From Setaria digitata (lineage: Eukaryota > Nematoda > Chromadorea > Rhabditida > Setariidae), in assembly GCA_003640385.1 (NCBI GenBank), contig RCAB01000285.1, positions 1 through 64,000 on the forward strand: a stretch of 64,000 nt of DNA, read 5' to 3'. The first letter of the stretch is position 1, and the number at the start of each line of letters is the position of its first letter. The notes under the pieces were generated by a model. The model had not been told where the DNA came from and did not search any database. It worked only from the letters and a program-made list of their open reading frames with translations. Shown piece after piece: positions 11,719 through 24,268 of the stretch. Both the position numbers and the translations under genes were made by a program.

Positions 11719-13992
11719 GCGCAACAATCTGAACTGCTCGACAGCTTGGTGGGAGAGGGTGACTCTCGATCAGGTGAGTTACTGCTAGGGCGGCCCTTCT
11801 GCTTGCAGGGAGCATGGTGGGGATGCCAGTTTGCAACCGGGGGACTGATAAAGTCGAGAATCGTGTTGAAGAGGTCGATCTGATCACCTTAAGCTCCTGT
11901 TCTTGCCTTTACGATTCTTCTGCAAGTTAGGTGACTATTATTTCAGCGACTGAGTCTGTGTACATTCTCAGTGCATGTGTTCATAAATACCGTTTAGGAT
12001 CATTTCCGCATTCATTCGTGTTCTAAATTTTCTTTCAACAAACTACAGTTTTAGAGATCCTTCGAAAGTTGCTGAAACATGAACAGCGTGAAACTCCACC
12101 ACGTCTGGTACGAATTTTTTCTTCTTTTGTTTATTAACGAGGGAATTTATTCAAAATCTTCTATGTAGCAAGTCGGAATAGTGAAATTTATTCTGCTTGG
12201 GTGTGGATGCTGTGAAAGCTGGTAACAAACAAGAAAATAAGGCGGAAACGGATTCACTCAGATATTTAACATAAATTTGTGGGGTCCTGTTTAATTTTTC
12301 TGTGTATATTTTCCTATTTTTTGTTCTTTTTTCAGTCCCCAGCAATCGATGGTCTCTCGAATGATCCTACTGCTTCTACAGATAACAGTGACAACAGCAA
12401 TCTAGATACAAGGAAACCATCCTTATTGCTTCCGAAAAATAGCGATGATAGTCAAGGATCACTGTTGGATAGGAAGGACGAAGTTCAACGACTGCTTTCG
12501 AAAGTGAGGGTTTCAAAATGGTGAAATGCTGCAAAGCTTTTTTAAAGTTTGTTGAGCTTTTTATGTCGACTACTATGTCGCAAATTAAAGTATGAATGTT
12601 GTATTATAAGGGCTAAATATAATGTTAGTTTCACAAAGCTGTTTGTTGGAACGTGGGTGTATTGAAAAAAACTTTCACTTCGTTCAACACTCGTTTTGTT
12701 TCGATAACAAGTATTGTTATAGATGCATGGGTTGAACCTCGTAATTTTGCTGAATGTTAGATATATCCTTATTCATGAAAGGATTATTCGATTTTTGATC
12801 TCTGTCGATGTGGTATTCTATAGTCTGTATTTGAACGAAAATGTCAGAAACCTGTTTAAATTTCAGACTGCTGAACAAGAAATGCCACATCTCGACAATC
12901 AGTGTCAGAATGCCGCATGTGGTAAAGTTCCAGTTTTTAAATTAATGGCTTTATATAGTCCGGATAAGGCATATCTTCAGAACTACTACCCCGCCTTCGT
13001 ACTCCAACGGTGCAGTACGGCTGTAATGATAAAGTATGAATCTGCCACAGTTACAAGTCGATAAGTTTGAATGGATTCCTATCCGGATCTGAACGAAATG
13101 TGGTGCTTTAGATAAAGGAAAATCTCGATTTTAAGAACGTTAAATAATGCCTGCCGAGAATCTTAAATGTAAGTCGCAAATCAGTTAACACTGCGAAGAA
13201 AAATTGTAGGACAAGACAATGGTACTGATCCTGAATCAGCAGCAACATCGTCAGTACATTCCGATGATACTCCACCCCGTCTGACTGCTGCACAAGTTGT
13301 AAGTTCTATCATAATTCACTTGAATAACGTGAGCAAAGGGTTTCCATTGCGACGCTCTGTGTCATTCGGGATTAATTTGATTTATAAGAATCATCTTGAT
13401 ATAATTTGAGTATTTTTTACTTAAAAGGAAAGGAAACTTTTAAGTAAGTTTATAACATCTTTTCACTCGTTGTTCCACTTTTTTTCCATAAGCAATCAAT
13501 GTTCAGAGCTCATCATTTTCATCAAGTCTTATGGATGGGGAAGAAAGCCGTGGGGAATACTGCGACGATAATGCTTCTCCTCCACCTCTCGACAAATATG
13601 CATCGTCTGCGTCGTCACCAGTAGTTCCTGGATCCAGACCGAGAGATCCAACAGTATGGACTTTACGTCTTAGACGGCGTCCGCTTCATGGATCCTTGCT
13701 TAGCACCGCTTCTGAAGCTGGTCCTTCAGTGAATAAAAAGAATTGTTCAGAGGCGGACTGGGCAAATAGGTTGGCTGAAGTACTCGGCGATTTGCATCCC
13801 AGTCAGCTAGTGCTTGCTAAGGAAACTATTCACTCAACGGTGGTTAAAATTTTGGCTCAAGAAATCACTTCCGATATATCATGTCTTATGAATCTGATTG
13901 AAAACCAAGATCGCCGCGCTGCTGCTTTCGAGCGAGTTCTTAAGGATCTGAAGAAATTTAAAGCTGATTGCACTTATGATTCCGCTCTCTAA
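11719..13992 (+). CDS. Unrecognised protein, six exons
   Basis: I do not recognise the family. Exons 11719-11773, 12049-12107, 12336-12503, 12867-12921, 13210-13298 and 13507-13992 join in phase to 303 residues. The N-terminus (MAQQSELLDSLVGEG, then LEILRKLLKHEQRE) looks helical; the middle is Ser/Asp/Asn-rich and probably disordered; the last 100 residues (from about WANRLAEVLGDLHP through VVKILAQEITSDIS to FERVLKDLKKF) look like an amphipathic helical bundle or coiled coil. No signal peptide, membrane span or metal-binding motif. A start at 11635 in the same frame would add an Arg/Lys-rich leader. The consistent phases and donors make it a real gene; the function is open. Confidence 0.7.
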
Positions 13993-14755
13993 CTGTATGC
14001 TATTGATTTGATTTGATTCACAGGTTTTTTCTGTATTTTTGGCAGTGGGTTGATTAGTAAGGTGTCGGTTTTATTAGGGATGCATGGTAAAGTGAGCTGA
14101 ATTCGAGATAGTTATTTCATTATATTTATTCATTCATCTCTAGCTGTTTTGTCAAAAATTTATTTAGCCGCCAGTTGATCACCGGAAGGAATTGTAGTTC
14201 ATGGTTTTACTTTTTCGTGATTATCTGTCACAATGTACAAAAAGAGTTTTTCATTGCATAGGGTTGAAGCTTACAAGTAATGTTTGCTACCTCAAATTGT
14301 TTTATTTTCTAAGTGATGTCTAAAACTGTAATAGAATTGTACCATTGCATCCTAATAATATCGAGGCTGTAGTTCAAATCAGTAAATAATTTCAAATGTT
14401 CGAATGCTTTCATTACTTTCTATCCCTTTTCTGTTTCTTAACTCAGGAAACAACAGCTTTCCTGGTGATGTAAGCCTCTTTATGCAATTGTAGTACCATA
14501 ACTTGGAATGCTATGTATTTTAGATATATTTTGTTATAATACTGTACTTACGAGGTTTAGCGCAGTTCTTTGAAAATGTGATATGCAATGAATGAGGGTT
14601 TGTTTTCATCTCTGTTCATTCGTATTCATTTGACTTTCCGTATGATAACTTTAGCTTTATCGATGCTTCCATATGAAGTACAATATTTTAAATTTTACAG
14701 GATATTTAGCTTGTTGTAGATCCGTTTCGGAGCGGTGCAAATCATATTGCAAGAA

Positions 14756-14796
<41 letters not shown>

Positions 14797-15178
14797 GGTT
14801 TCCTGAGGTTATGAAATTGAAATAAGTTTGGGTAAATCACAGAAAATTCTGATGACATTTTCTTTTTAAACGTTTCGCGCAAATAATTGATAATCCACAT
14901 ATCACTCATAGATTATCAGATGTTATCTTAGTTCTTAAGTTATTTGGTAGAGATGTTTTTCTGAAGGAAGATAGCTCGTTTAATAGCGCCGAACCAATCA
15001 TTTTATGGGGAAACCCGAATCACATATGCGGCTCTTCCAGCATTGCACTAAATCGACTGCAAAAGTTGCTGTATAAGGTTAGAAATCACCAGATTTACAA
15101 GCTGCTTAGATATATTTTTCTCACAGAAATAAAAGGTATGGGTAGTAAACTTTTATAATTCTTTTTAGGTATGTTATT
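13993..15178. other. Intergenic region with poly-T tract
   Basis: 3' flank of the 11.7-kb gene; no coding signal. Contains a 35-nt T run at 14759-14793. Confidence 0.6.
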
Positions 15179-15246
15179 CCTTGTGTTTCCATTGTTGGTT
15201 CTTATAAAGATAAGGAAAATAAGAACTAACGATAGCAACACAAAGG
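15179..15246. other. 68-nt imperfect stem-loop
   Basis: Left arm 15179-15205 and right arm 15219-15246 are inverted copies with a few mismatches and bulges around a 13-nt purine-rich loop. Size and shape are like an animal microRNA precursor, or a decayed short inverted repeat. It lies 250 nt before the HMG-box gene start. Confidence 0.45.
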
Positions 15247-15495
15247 ATTTAAAAGTATTACCGATAGTAAGATACTTGTCCTGTAGTCTTGAAATAAGGG
15301 AGGGGGATGATGTTACTGTTTAAATTCCCATTACTGAAAGTGTCACGTGGGAAAATTGTGCTCTCCAGTCAAAAAAGTGCCGTAATTTCTGAGGAATGTG
15401 GCAGTTATTCTCAAATATATTTATAGAACCAAGTGTCACGTTAGATTATTGTTTGGTCGAGCCTTCTTTTTCCGAAATTTTTAACGCGACATGTG

Positions 15496-18400
15496 ATGGA
15501 GATGTCCGGTCCAGGTGATTTCGTAGCAGACACTCTTGCATCAGGTGGTACGGTGTGCGGCGCAACAGCAACTACAGGTGCACAAGAGACATCTAGTAGT
15601 GGTGCTCCGGCCAAGGTTTCTAAACTTTCTTTTTCCAGTATCAGTGTTTTGCTGTTGTGCAGAAAAGAATCTGGAAATCCTAATGTTTGTTTCATTTGAG
15701 AAACCCAAGAAGGCATGTCGAGCTAGGACTGGTTATATGTTATTTCACGGTGAGGCCAGAAAGCGCATCAGAGCTGCACATCCTGAATTAAACTTTGTTG
15801 AAGTGAGCAAACGTGTCGGCGAAGAGGTGATTCATTTGTTATCATTATTTAAAGAAATAGTATGTAGGATTCATCTTGATATGTAAGATAAGTTTCTCTG
15901 TATTTACCTGTGAGTGAGCAATTTGAAAATTGAGACATTACTGACTTTAACTGTCTGCTGACTGAGAAGGTGAAGAGTTCCTTTGCGTTTAATATATTAA
16001 ATGAATAATTAGTTTAGTGGGCCAAAGTGTCAGCTGAGGAAAAAAATAAATACAAACTCCGTGCTGAACAAATTGCAAAGGAAGCGAAAGAAGACGATAG
16101 TCAAAAAATTATTTTGGTAGGTCTTTTCATCATTCAAGTCTCGAGATGACGTTGCTTGGGTTACTAACATGAAAGAACAAATGCTTTGCATCCTTTGATC
16201 ATTTTTTTTTTTCTCTTATGATTGTATTGCTTTTTTTCTTTACGACAGTGAACTTCGGTGCTGTTCTTGTTATTCAGTGCACCAACGAAATGCTTAATTA
16301 AATGAAGCATGTGTATTTTTTTCCAGCCACCACCGGGAAGAATTCTTGTTTATCAATGTATGTGGCAGAAATGCGACATCCAGGCTGATACATCTGATGC
16401 CCTTTACGAACATATCAAGACTACTCACAATATGGAATACTTCTGTAATAATTAATTTCTTCATCTCAGCAGTGTTGAATTTAAGGTGCTGTTGAGTTTA
16501 AGGTGTTTAAGGGACAGATATCAACATTTTGTAGTATACTTTGTTTTCTTATGAGATATTGCAATGCTGTTCTTAGTAAAACAGTAAAATCCATAAATAC
16601 GAGTTCGGTCAAGTCATTGGTTAATCTAAGCCATGAATCACTTAATTATAATAGATTTTATCAAATTTTTATCCAAAATCTTGTTTTAGCGCAAGGCGAA
16701 AAGCGCTATGCTTGTTTATGGTCAACATGTTTCAGAAACAAGCGATATCCAAGGTTAGCTAATTGATTTTTGATTTTTAAATCTTATTATATGAAGGATG
16801 AAATCAAGCTTAAAAATTGTAAAACTGGCATCGATTTGTTTTTTTTTTTTTCCATAAATCATTGTATTTTGTAACTAACTTATTCCTCTTTATCACTATA
16901 TTTGATGGGATATTTAACTAGTAACGTTCTCTCTTACGATTTCTGAGGTTTTTAGTCGTGCAACTACCAAGAACATGTTTCAGTGGTTATTGCATTAGTG
17001 TTTTAAGAATTTGTTTTAGATCATTTTCACTGCTCCCTCATCTGCAGCAACATATTAAGTACAAGCATTTGCCAAGGTGTGCACGATTTATCACACCAGA
17101 TAAGAAAAGCAAGTGGGTGTTTAGCGATCCTTTGTAATGTTTTTCATTCATCCCTTTTCGCATGAAAAAAAAAAAAAATCTTATCTATTCTGATATCAGT
17201 TATACGAGTAATAAATGAGGTCTGTGTGTTGTGGAAGGTGAAGCTAGTTCATATTTCATTCCAATCAACTAGAAATCGGGTAAACGAGTTAGATTTCTCT
17301 CGAGAATTCTCTCTTTATGTAGAAAAGAATTAGATTAGGCCATCAGCTTTGCAATGTTTTACCTTGGTAGTTTCTCTTGTTTCAGAAATTTCTTCAGTTT
17401 GACGTCGTCTGCACCCACACCAACAACCGAATCTACCAGTTCAGTACGATCATATGCACGAAAGACCCATCCCTTAGTAACTCTTCACACTCCATTTGTC
17501 CTACCATCTTCGCATGGGCAAATGCAAATAGCTCCAGCCTTTATGATTCCTCAACAGCAGTCGAGCAATTTTCCACAAGTTTGTTTGCTTTTTTGTAAAT
17601 TTTTCTTAGTATGTTATATTCTTATCTAATATTTTTAGCAATTAATATGTCTGTGCAAAGGAAGGAGTGTTGTGCATGCTGAGCATGCTTGAATTCCTTT
17701 GCTTCTAGTTTCTTTTTTTTTTTTAAAGCATCACTCAGTTTAATGAACGGAAGACTTTATTGTGATACTTTATTCTTGCCATTGTAAACGAAGTTCTACC
17801 TCATATTCTCTGCCGTTTGGCGCTATTTGGAGAAAATTTAAATATCAAGTGGCAAAAGTAAATTTCCTATTGAACGTAACGAATTATTAATATCGTTTTC
17901 AGGATGGTTTTGCATATGCGTTGAGTACCAACACATCAGGACAATCGTTTGCAGATGGTGGTGTTGCCATAGCGATGCTAGAACAGGAAGGGAGCAAGGG
18001 ACCGACAAATTCGGAATCGTCGACACTTCAGCAGGCATTTTACTCAGGACAGCAGTATTTGCCGAATTCAAACAGTGCTTGGACGGTTCCTAATAAAGGT
18101 ACTCGATCTCCAGAATTCAGTAATGGATAGTGAGTTTCGGCTATGAAAATGATTTATGTAGTACCCGTGGAAACTTTCCAAGCATTGCTTGAGATATGTT
18201 TAAGGAGGTGCTCGATTATTCATTTTTCCATCGTAATTTGAAATGTCGATTATTGAAAAGTCCAGCGATTTCAAAATAACTTTAATTTTGATTCTAAGTG
18301 TAATAATTTAATAATTAAGCCAAATACATTTTATTAAGCATACAGTGAAGTTCCACAAAAGATTACAGTTTTTACTTATGTTATTGAAAAAAAAAAAAAA

Positions 18401-18844
18401 AAAAGCGGTTTGAAAGGAACATTACTGTTTTTAACCATTTGTTCTTCGAATATTATTCTCAGGCCTATAGGCGCGCGAAATGCATATCTTGTACTTCCAG
18501 CGCATGCCTTTTGCGGCTTTGAAGCTGTTGCTATAAGCAGTTTTATTTACCTTTATTTTTCAGCAGATTTGAATTTTTTTTTTAATGTTTTTTTTTTAAG
18601 TGAAGTTTTTTTTTTTTAGTAATTGAAATGTACTTCGTTTTCGTTTTCATATCACAACAGGTACAGCTTACGCTCCTCATGGTCACCTAACGTACACTGA
18701 AACAAATTTAATACGCACCTTATATGAAAGATGTGGTAAATTGCTGTTAGAATTTCTGCTTACTGCGGAGCATAAAATGCTAGTCTTTATTGTTGTGGCG
18801 TTCTTGCCGAAAATATTAAGCGTATTAAATGCTAAGATAAATTA
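15496..18844 (+). CDS. HMG-box and twin C2H2 zinc-finger protein (PBAF-like)
   Basis: Probable chromatin protein. Exons: 15496-15615, 15701-15826, 16018-16116, 16327-16444, 16690-16753, 17020-17112, 17386-17578, 17903-18098, 18661-18735 or reading on to TAA at 18842-18844. Residues about 41-105 form an HMG box (GYMLFHGEARKRIRAAHPE, then VGEEWAKVSAEEKNKY). Two unusual C-x4-C fingers follow: YQCMWQKC...H-x4-H and YACLWSTC...HLQQHIKYKH. The rest is Ser/Thr/Gln-rich. The box resembles that of PBRM1, the CLWxxC finger pair that of ARID2, both specific to the PBAF remodeller; that is inference from memory. The 3' end is unsettled: the donor at 18736 can join phase-correctly to 20497-20540 (stop at 20538), or the frame runs on to 18844. 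The start is the first ATG after an in-frame stop at 15462. Confidence 0.75.
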
Positions 18845-20025
18845 AGCTTGTTGAAAGTGTTAAACACGAAAAATGTTGATTGATTTCTTATATGGCCGCA
18901 TTTAAAGCCTCTGTATTTCCGCTGTTTTCTGAAATCTCTTGAAATGTTTTTGTAAGGGAGTTTTTGCGGCGTTTTCAAGTTATCGAATTGTTGTTTATTG
19001 TAAGTTTACGTAAATGTAGCATTCCTTGTCGATTACTCGCTTTTTGAAATCACATTTCCTGGTAATCATTTATGCACGCTGTTTACTTCAGTTTCCGATA
19101 AAAATCACTTTTTTGAATTTTTTAAATTGGTTTCAATATTATTGTCATTTGCCTTTTGATATGAAATATTTTTTTAAATTCCGTAAAGTCGTTTCATTTC
19201 GTTTTTTCAAAAGAATTTTTGTTTCATTTTTGTTTTATAATTCGCACCAATCATAAATTTCTTTCGCTTATATCACTTTTCTCTTCAATGTTTTTTTAGT
19301 TGAAATCACTTTGAAGAGATTTCATTAATTTAGTTTCTTGCATAATCTATCTTTTCCTTTTTTTCTGGAAAGTAATAATATCCTTTAGTTGAGATGGTAT
19401 TTTATTCTGCAGACAGCTTCGAAAGGATTTTGGTCCAACCGATTTGTCCTTTCCCCTCTTCCTTTATTCTGCTATGAATAGACTTTTCCTGAATGAAATA
19501 ATTTTACAACAGTCTTTGTGTCTTCATTTGGATTCCTGTGCATTTTTATTGTGCAAGGTGCAGGAATCGAACGCATTTCCTGGTCCATAATTTTTCAGTT
19601 CAGATTTGTTCATGTTATATCATTTTTCCACATCATTTATACATTTATTATCAGTTATTATAATTGTTATTGTAAAATGCATCGTTCATTCAAAAAACCA
19701 ATTCTGAGATTTGCTTGGTCTTTCTTTATTGAAAAGAAAACGACAAATTTATCAAGAGACGAAAAAAAATTGTAAGAAACCGTCGCCATCGCTGTTATTT
19801 TAATAGGATCTGTGCCCAAAATGAAAGAAGTGGGTAGTGGTCTTTATAAATGCATCTTTTAATACTTTTGTTATTATAACTATTCTGGACCATGTTATCA
19901 ATTTTTTGTTTTCCTTAACATAAAATCCATTTCTCTATTTTGTTTTAGTATATGTCAAGTTACGAAAATTTTAGTTTTACTTAGTCTTAAGAACTACTGC
20001 CACAATCTCTTTAAGCTTATTTTAG
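18845..20025. other. T-rich stretch, intron or intergenic
   Basis: No convincing exon. Open frames at 19026-19256 and 19518-19775 are Phe/Ser-rich and appear non-coding. It is either the last intron of the HMG-box gene or the gap after it. Confidence 0.45.
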
Positions 20026-20164
20026 AATCTGCTCAAATCAAATTGGACGTTGCTTAATTAGAGATCAGCTGAGACATGGGGTAGTTATAGGCTATATCAT
20101 AAATTGTTCTGATGGAGCACTGCGTTATAACCTACATAATTATTTCCGTAATGAGGTTCATCAG
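20026..20164 (+). other. Orphan coding-like exon
   Basis: A strong acceptor (CTTATTTTAG) and a donor (CAG|GTAAAAG) bracket 139 nt with a single open phase, one base plus 46 codons (includes LIRDQLRHGVVIGYIIN). It needs a phase-2 partner upstream, which the HMG gene's last donor (phase 1) does not give unless the weaker acceptor at GAG|ATCAGC is used. If unspliced on the right it stops at TAG 20191-20193. Its phase-0 end also fits the open frame leading into DcpS at 20497. Parent gene unknown. Confidence 0.4.
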
Positions 20165-20616
20165 GTAAAAGTGATCAAGACATTAAGGCATTAGTTTTTG
20201 GATTTATCTTACAGTGAGTTCGATTATTTTTATTTTATTGTGAATCGATATTGAAATACTTATCAGCAAGGAAGTATGGTATTGCTCGAACGGGAAATTA
20301 AAGTGATGTTGTTGAAGTGGAGTTCTTGAAAATCGAAACAAGCATTGATGCTGTTCTCAATATTGCATAAAAAATGGTTTTGGATTGTTGGGAAGTGGTT
20401 GTACTGCTAGAAGAAGGCTTGCTTTTCCTTCCATATATAAAACAAACAAGCAAAAGCAAAGTGTGTGATTTAAACTTTGTGACGGATATATTGTAGAAGC
20501 TGTTGGTTCAAGTCATTCCCGAAGGTCGAGTACGGACTAAAAGTTCTGTTTTTAGTAGAATTAAGGAATTAATCAAGCTCAATTTGTATTCAGTTCAGTT
20601 GCTATTTCGTGATAAT

Positions 20617-23314
20617 ATGGACTTCACTACGATTGATGGAGACAAAGATACTGATAATATCTCGAAAGATTTTGTTAACTTAGAAGCTTTCAGATTCAGG
20701 GAACTACTTGGCGAGGATAGCACTCATAAGGTAGTTTTTTTTTTCCGGTAATTTTTGGTTTAAATGCATCATTATAATATTAACTGAACAGCCTACACCA
20801 GATAAACCTTAGGAAATTAAATCGGAGGCTGCGGTTTATCAATTATTAATAAATTTATTGGAAGACATTGGAATTTGAATTACTATTACTTTTAAATTTA
20901 TAGATAAGCGAATTTTTAACATGCTTTTCCAAATACTGCCTAGTTTTTCTTCTTTTAGTATTTTCTTAAATAGAGGGTTTCAAGTTGATTCTATTTCAGG
21001 TAGCATTCGTGCTATTGGATGTGAATGGTTGTAGTAATCAAGCTATTTTGATTGTAGAAAGGAGTCCTTTCCCTGTGAAAGAACAGGATTGGAATACAAT
21101 TGTTTCTCAATGTTCATTGAAGACCGTATCAATTAATGACATATATTCAAATCATATTTTATTCCCACCGGAGAAGTTTGCTGGTAAAATTTTTTCTTCC
21201 ACTTTTCCTTGGCCGTTTTTTTTTGGGAGAATTTTGAGAGTTTTGAGCTAGATTTTTTTTAGAGGCTAGATGATATTAGGTCCATCATTTGGGATTAGAG
21301 ACTTCTTGAGGAAAGTATTCAATTAGAGCTCATAGGTGGATACTTATCCCTTAATTGCGTTGATGAGCATGTTGCATCCACCTAGCCAATATTGGGCACT
21401 CCAAGATGAATAGGTATAGTAAGTGTATATAAGGGATCAAGACGACGTTAATAAATCCATGTACCGAAAAACATATTGCGAAATATCGGGATCAAAAACG
21501 ATATGTCATCCATGAAACACCGGACGATTACAAATCTATTACTTTAACGTATCTGGAAGGACATCAGTTTACATTAAAGGTGTCGCTTTGATAAATTTTT
21601 GTTTTTCTTTAAATTATAAAAATCAAAGATTAGATCTTTTATAAATGGGCGGCATCTTTAGTTCGCTTTTACCGTTGATTTCAGTGGATTTTTAATTTGT
21701 TGGATCACAAAGCTGAGATGGACCGTGTTATTTACGATGATATTGATCCGCAGAATGGCTTCATGCTTGCTCCAGATCTCAAATGGGACGGACAGGATTT
21801 GTCGAATCTTTATGTTTTGGCTATTATTAGGCGGAAAGGAATCAAATCTATTCGGTATTCAAATAACACTTTACCTTAAGCTCCTAATATGTTTTCGATT
21901 ACTGTTTTTATGAATGATTAAGTATACTGAGCATGGTTTCAGGGGATTATGTCCTATGCTTAGTATTCATGTTCAGATTAGCAGTACGTTGTTACGAAAT
22001 ATATAATGAACAAAAATGAAAATAAATAAACGAAGTATTTCGAAAGAATTACTTTTTGTTTTTGCCTTTTTTCAATTTTGTGTTTTTGGAAATGAAATGA
22101 TTTCGATATTAGTGTCATTTTCATTCCATTAATGCATTAAAATTGATCATTCTTTCTTTTTTTTTCTAGAGATTTAACTGCTAATGATCTTCCGCTATTG
22201 GAAAATATTTGTGAAAAAAGTTATGCAGCAATTAAGAAAAAGTATGGAATTGATGAGCATCAAGTAATTCCGCATATATTATTTCCTATTCGATAATTTT
22301 GAGCTTATTTAGTATTTATCCAGTATTAGCATACCAAACTAGTCATGCTTGTAAAACAGAATGCACGATAATGAAGAAAATTAGTTCTGATAATCGAGAT
22401 ATTCTTCAGCACTGCAGAATTTCGAACATAGATACTTTTCATTTTATCGGTTGATGATTTTGAAATTAATTTTTCGCAATGTATCAATTTTGATAGATAA
22501 AGACAGTCAGTATCTTTAGCGAATAATGATTGACCATTCGGGTCCTTATCCAGAAAAACAAAATCATTTTGATCTTTGTGAAATGTCATATACGTTAGAT
22601 TTGATACTACTCAATGAAAAAAAAAAAAAAAAAAGAAAAATGAATTCCACTGAACTTAACTTGCTCCTTTCTTTGGTATCTATGTTTGGAAAAATCTGAG
22701 TATCTTTTTTCAGATCCGAGCTTATTTTCACTATCAGCCATCCTTTTACCATCTGCATGTTCATTTTATCCACGTGTCATACGATGCACCTGCCAGTGGC
22801 GTGGCTAAGGTTTACTTTAAATTTGAAAAATTAAGAAGGATTAGAAAATCTAGTATGGACTTTTTTTTATTTATATTGGAATATTAATGTATTTATGAAA
22901 AACTCTGCGACCTGAAAATGTGAAGGTGCTTTTGTTTTGGATGATAAGAGATTTTCATATTCTTATGTTTATTAGGTTTTTTAAGGAAAAGCTTTGATAC
23001 ATTTCGAGTCTTCGAGATAAGTTCTTTCTGACACGTATAGTAAGCTAAGTTTTATTACAGCTCTGCTTCTGTTTTTCTCTGCTCTATCTTTCGGTACGAT
23101 TTTTTCCCCAATCAAGAAAACTTTTTTCTTGATTGGGGTAGTTGTACTAGGACTGTATGGTGTAATATCCTTATATTTTTAGGCTCATCTTCTGGAGGAT
23201 GTGATCAACAACATTAGATTGGTTCCCGATTATTATCAGCGTTCTACATTGACTTTTACTGTGAAGGAGAATGACCCACTACTGAAGTTATATCGCGATG
23301 CTTATCGGTGGTGA
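20617..23314 (+). CDS. dcs-1: Scavenger mRNA-decapping enzyme DcpS
   Basis: Hydrolyses the m7GpppN cap remnants left by 3'-5' mRNA decay; HIT-family pyrophosphatase of nucleus and cytoplasm. Exons 20617-20730, 21000-21183, 21434-21579, 21685-21854, 22170-22263, 22714-22809, 23183-23314 give 311 residues (human 337). Landmarks: N-terminal domain with AILIVERSPFPVKE, hinge region WIFNLLDHKAEMDRVIYDD, DLKWDGQDLSNLYVLAI, and the HIT triad FYHLHVHF with H249, H251, H253 (H251 the expected nucleophile), then DAPASGVA and AHLLEDVINN. A possible trans-splice acceptor (CAGTTCAG) lies about 20 nt before the ATG. The frame is open upstream to 20497, so a longer N-terminus cannot be excluded. AATAAA at 23745-23750. 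Confidence 0.95.
23106..23138. repeat. Perfect 15-bp hairpin in DcpS last intron
   Basis: Arms 23106-23120 and 23124-23138 are exact inverted copies with a 3-nt loop. It lies 45 nt before the last DcpS exon. Confidence 0.9.
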
Positions 23315-24268
23315 CTTTTAAGCATTCTTGTTTGTCACTGTACTATTGACTTCTTAATTTTTGTCTAGCTGGATATTACAGTGTAAAATTTCAAGATACT
23401 CTCCATCTTGTCACTTCCTCATTTTTTTTTTATAGAATGATTTTCTCGTACTGTTGTTTTGTCTTATCATAGTGTGGAAATATATTCTGCATAACTTCTA
23501 ATTAATTTGTGTCGGAACTTTTCCATCCATCTTGCTATTTGGCATTTTCATTGAAAGTTAGGCTGAGCAGTCGAAGTGTTTGAGTTTTTAATTGTGCTAC
23601 TTTTTTTCAGTTGAGTTGCTGACAGCTTTGACTGCCTTTGGTTTATAACATATGCAAAATCCTAAATAGTATTCTGTTGTTGTAATGTTTACCGCGGCAG
23701 ATTCTTTGTAAGAATGAGGTGGATCCCTTTTTGATAAGAGCAATAATAAAGGATTATAATTAATGTTGAGGTTCTATTTATAATTTTAATAATATCTCAG
23801 TAAGATTAGCTGATATTTCCCGCTACTGTATATATACATACTTAATTTATTTTAATATGTATTTTGCATATATACTAAATATAATGTTCCTGAAGTTATT
23901 TGAAGTGTTTTCACTTGCTTTCTTTGATAATTGATTGGTTTTACAGATCTTTCAGAGTGGTTTCAGAAACATTGTCTTTTTTTTAATAATGTTATTTTTA
24001 TTTTAATAACTGATCCTATAATAGAGAGGCATGCTGTCATCTGGTTTATGTGTTTTTTTTTTATTTTTGTTTGATTTCCAAAATGTGTTTTTTCTTACCA
24101 CGGTGTAATTAAATTCATTTTGGTACCGATGGTCTGAACTGTTTTTGTTCTTTGTTGCTTCACAGTTGTTTTATAATACTGCATGAAAGTAATATTTGAC
24201 GATTTCTATATCTGTTTTCATTAAATCATCTGTAGACTACGTTCTTATAATTGCTTTTATAGAAATAT
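23315..24268. other. DcpS 3'UTR and gap to POLR3K
   Basis: No coding signal. A DcpS poly(A) signal AATAAA is at 23745-23750 and a trans-splice acceptor TTTTATAG ends at 24262, six bases before the POLR3K start. Confidence 0.6.

Noticed and set aside
19540..19620. tRNA on the minus strand (GTTCGATTCC-like B box near 19566)
   Set aside because: No acceptor stem, D arm or anticodon arm can be drawn, and the apparent T-loop is too large.
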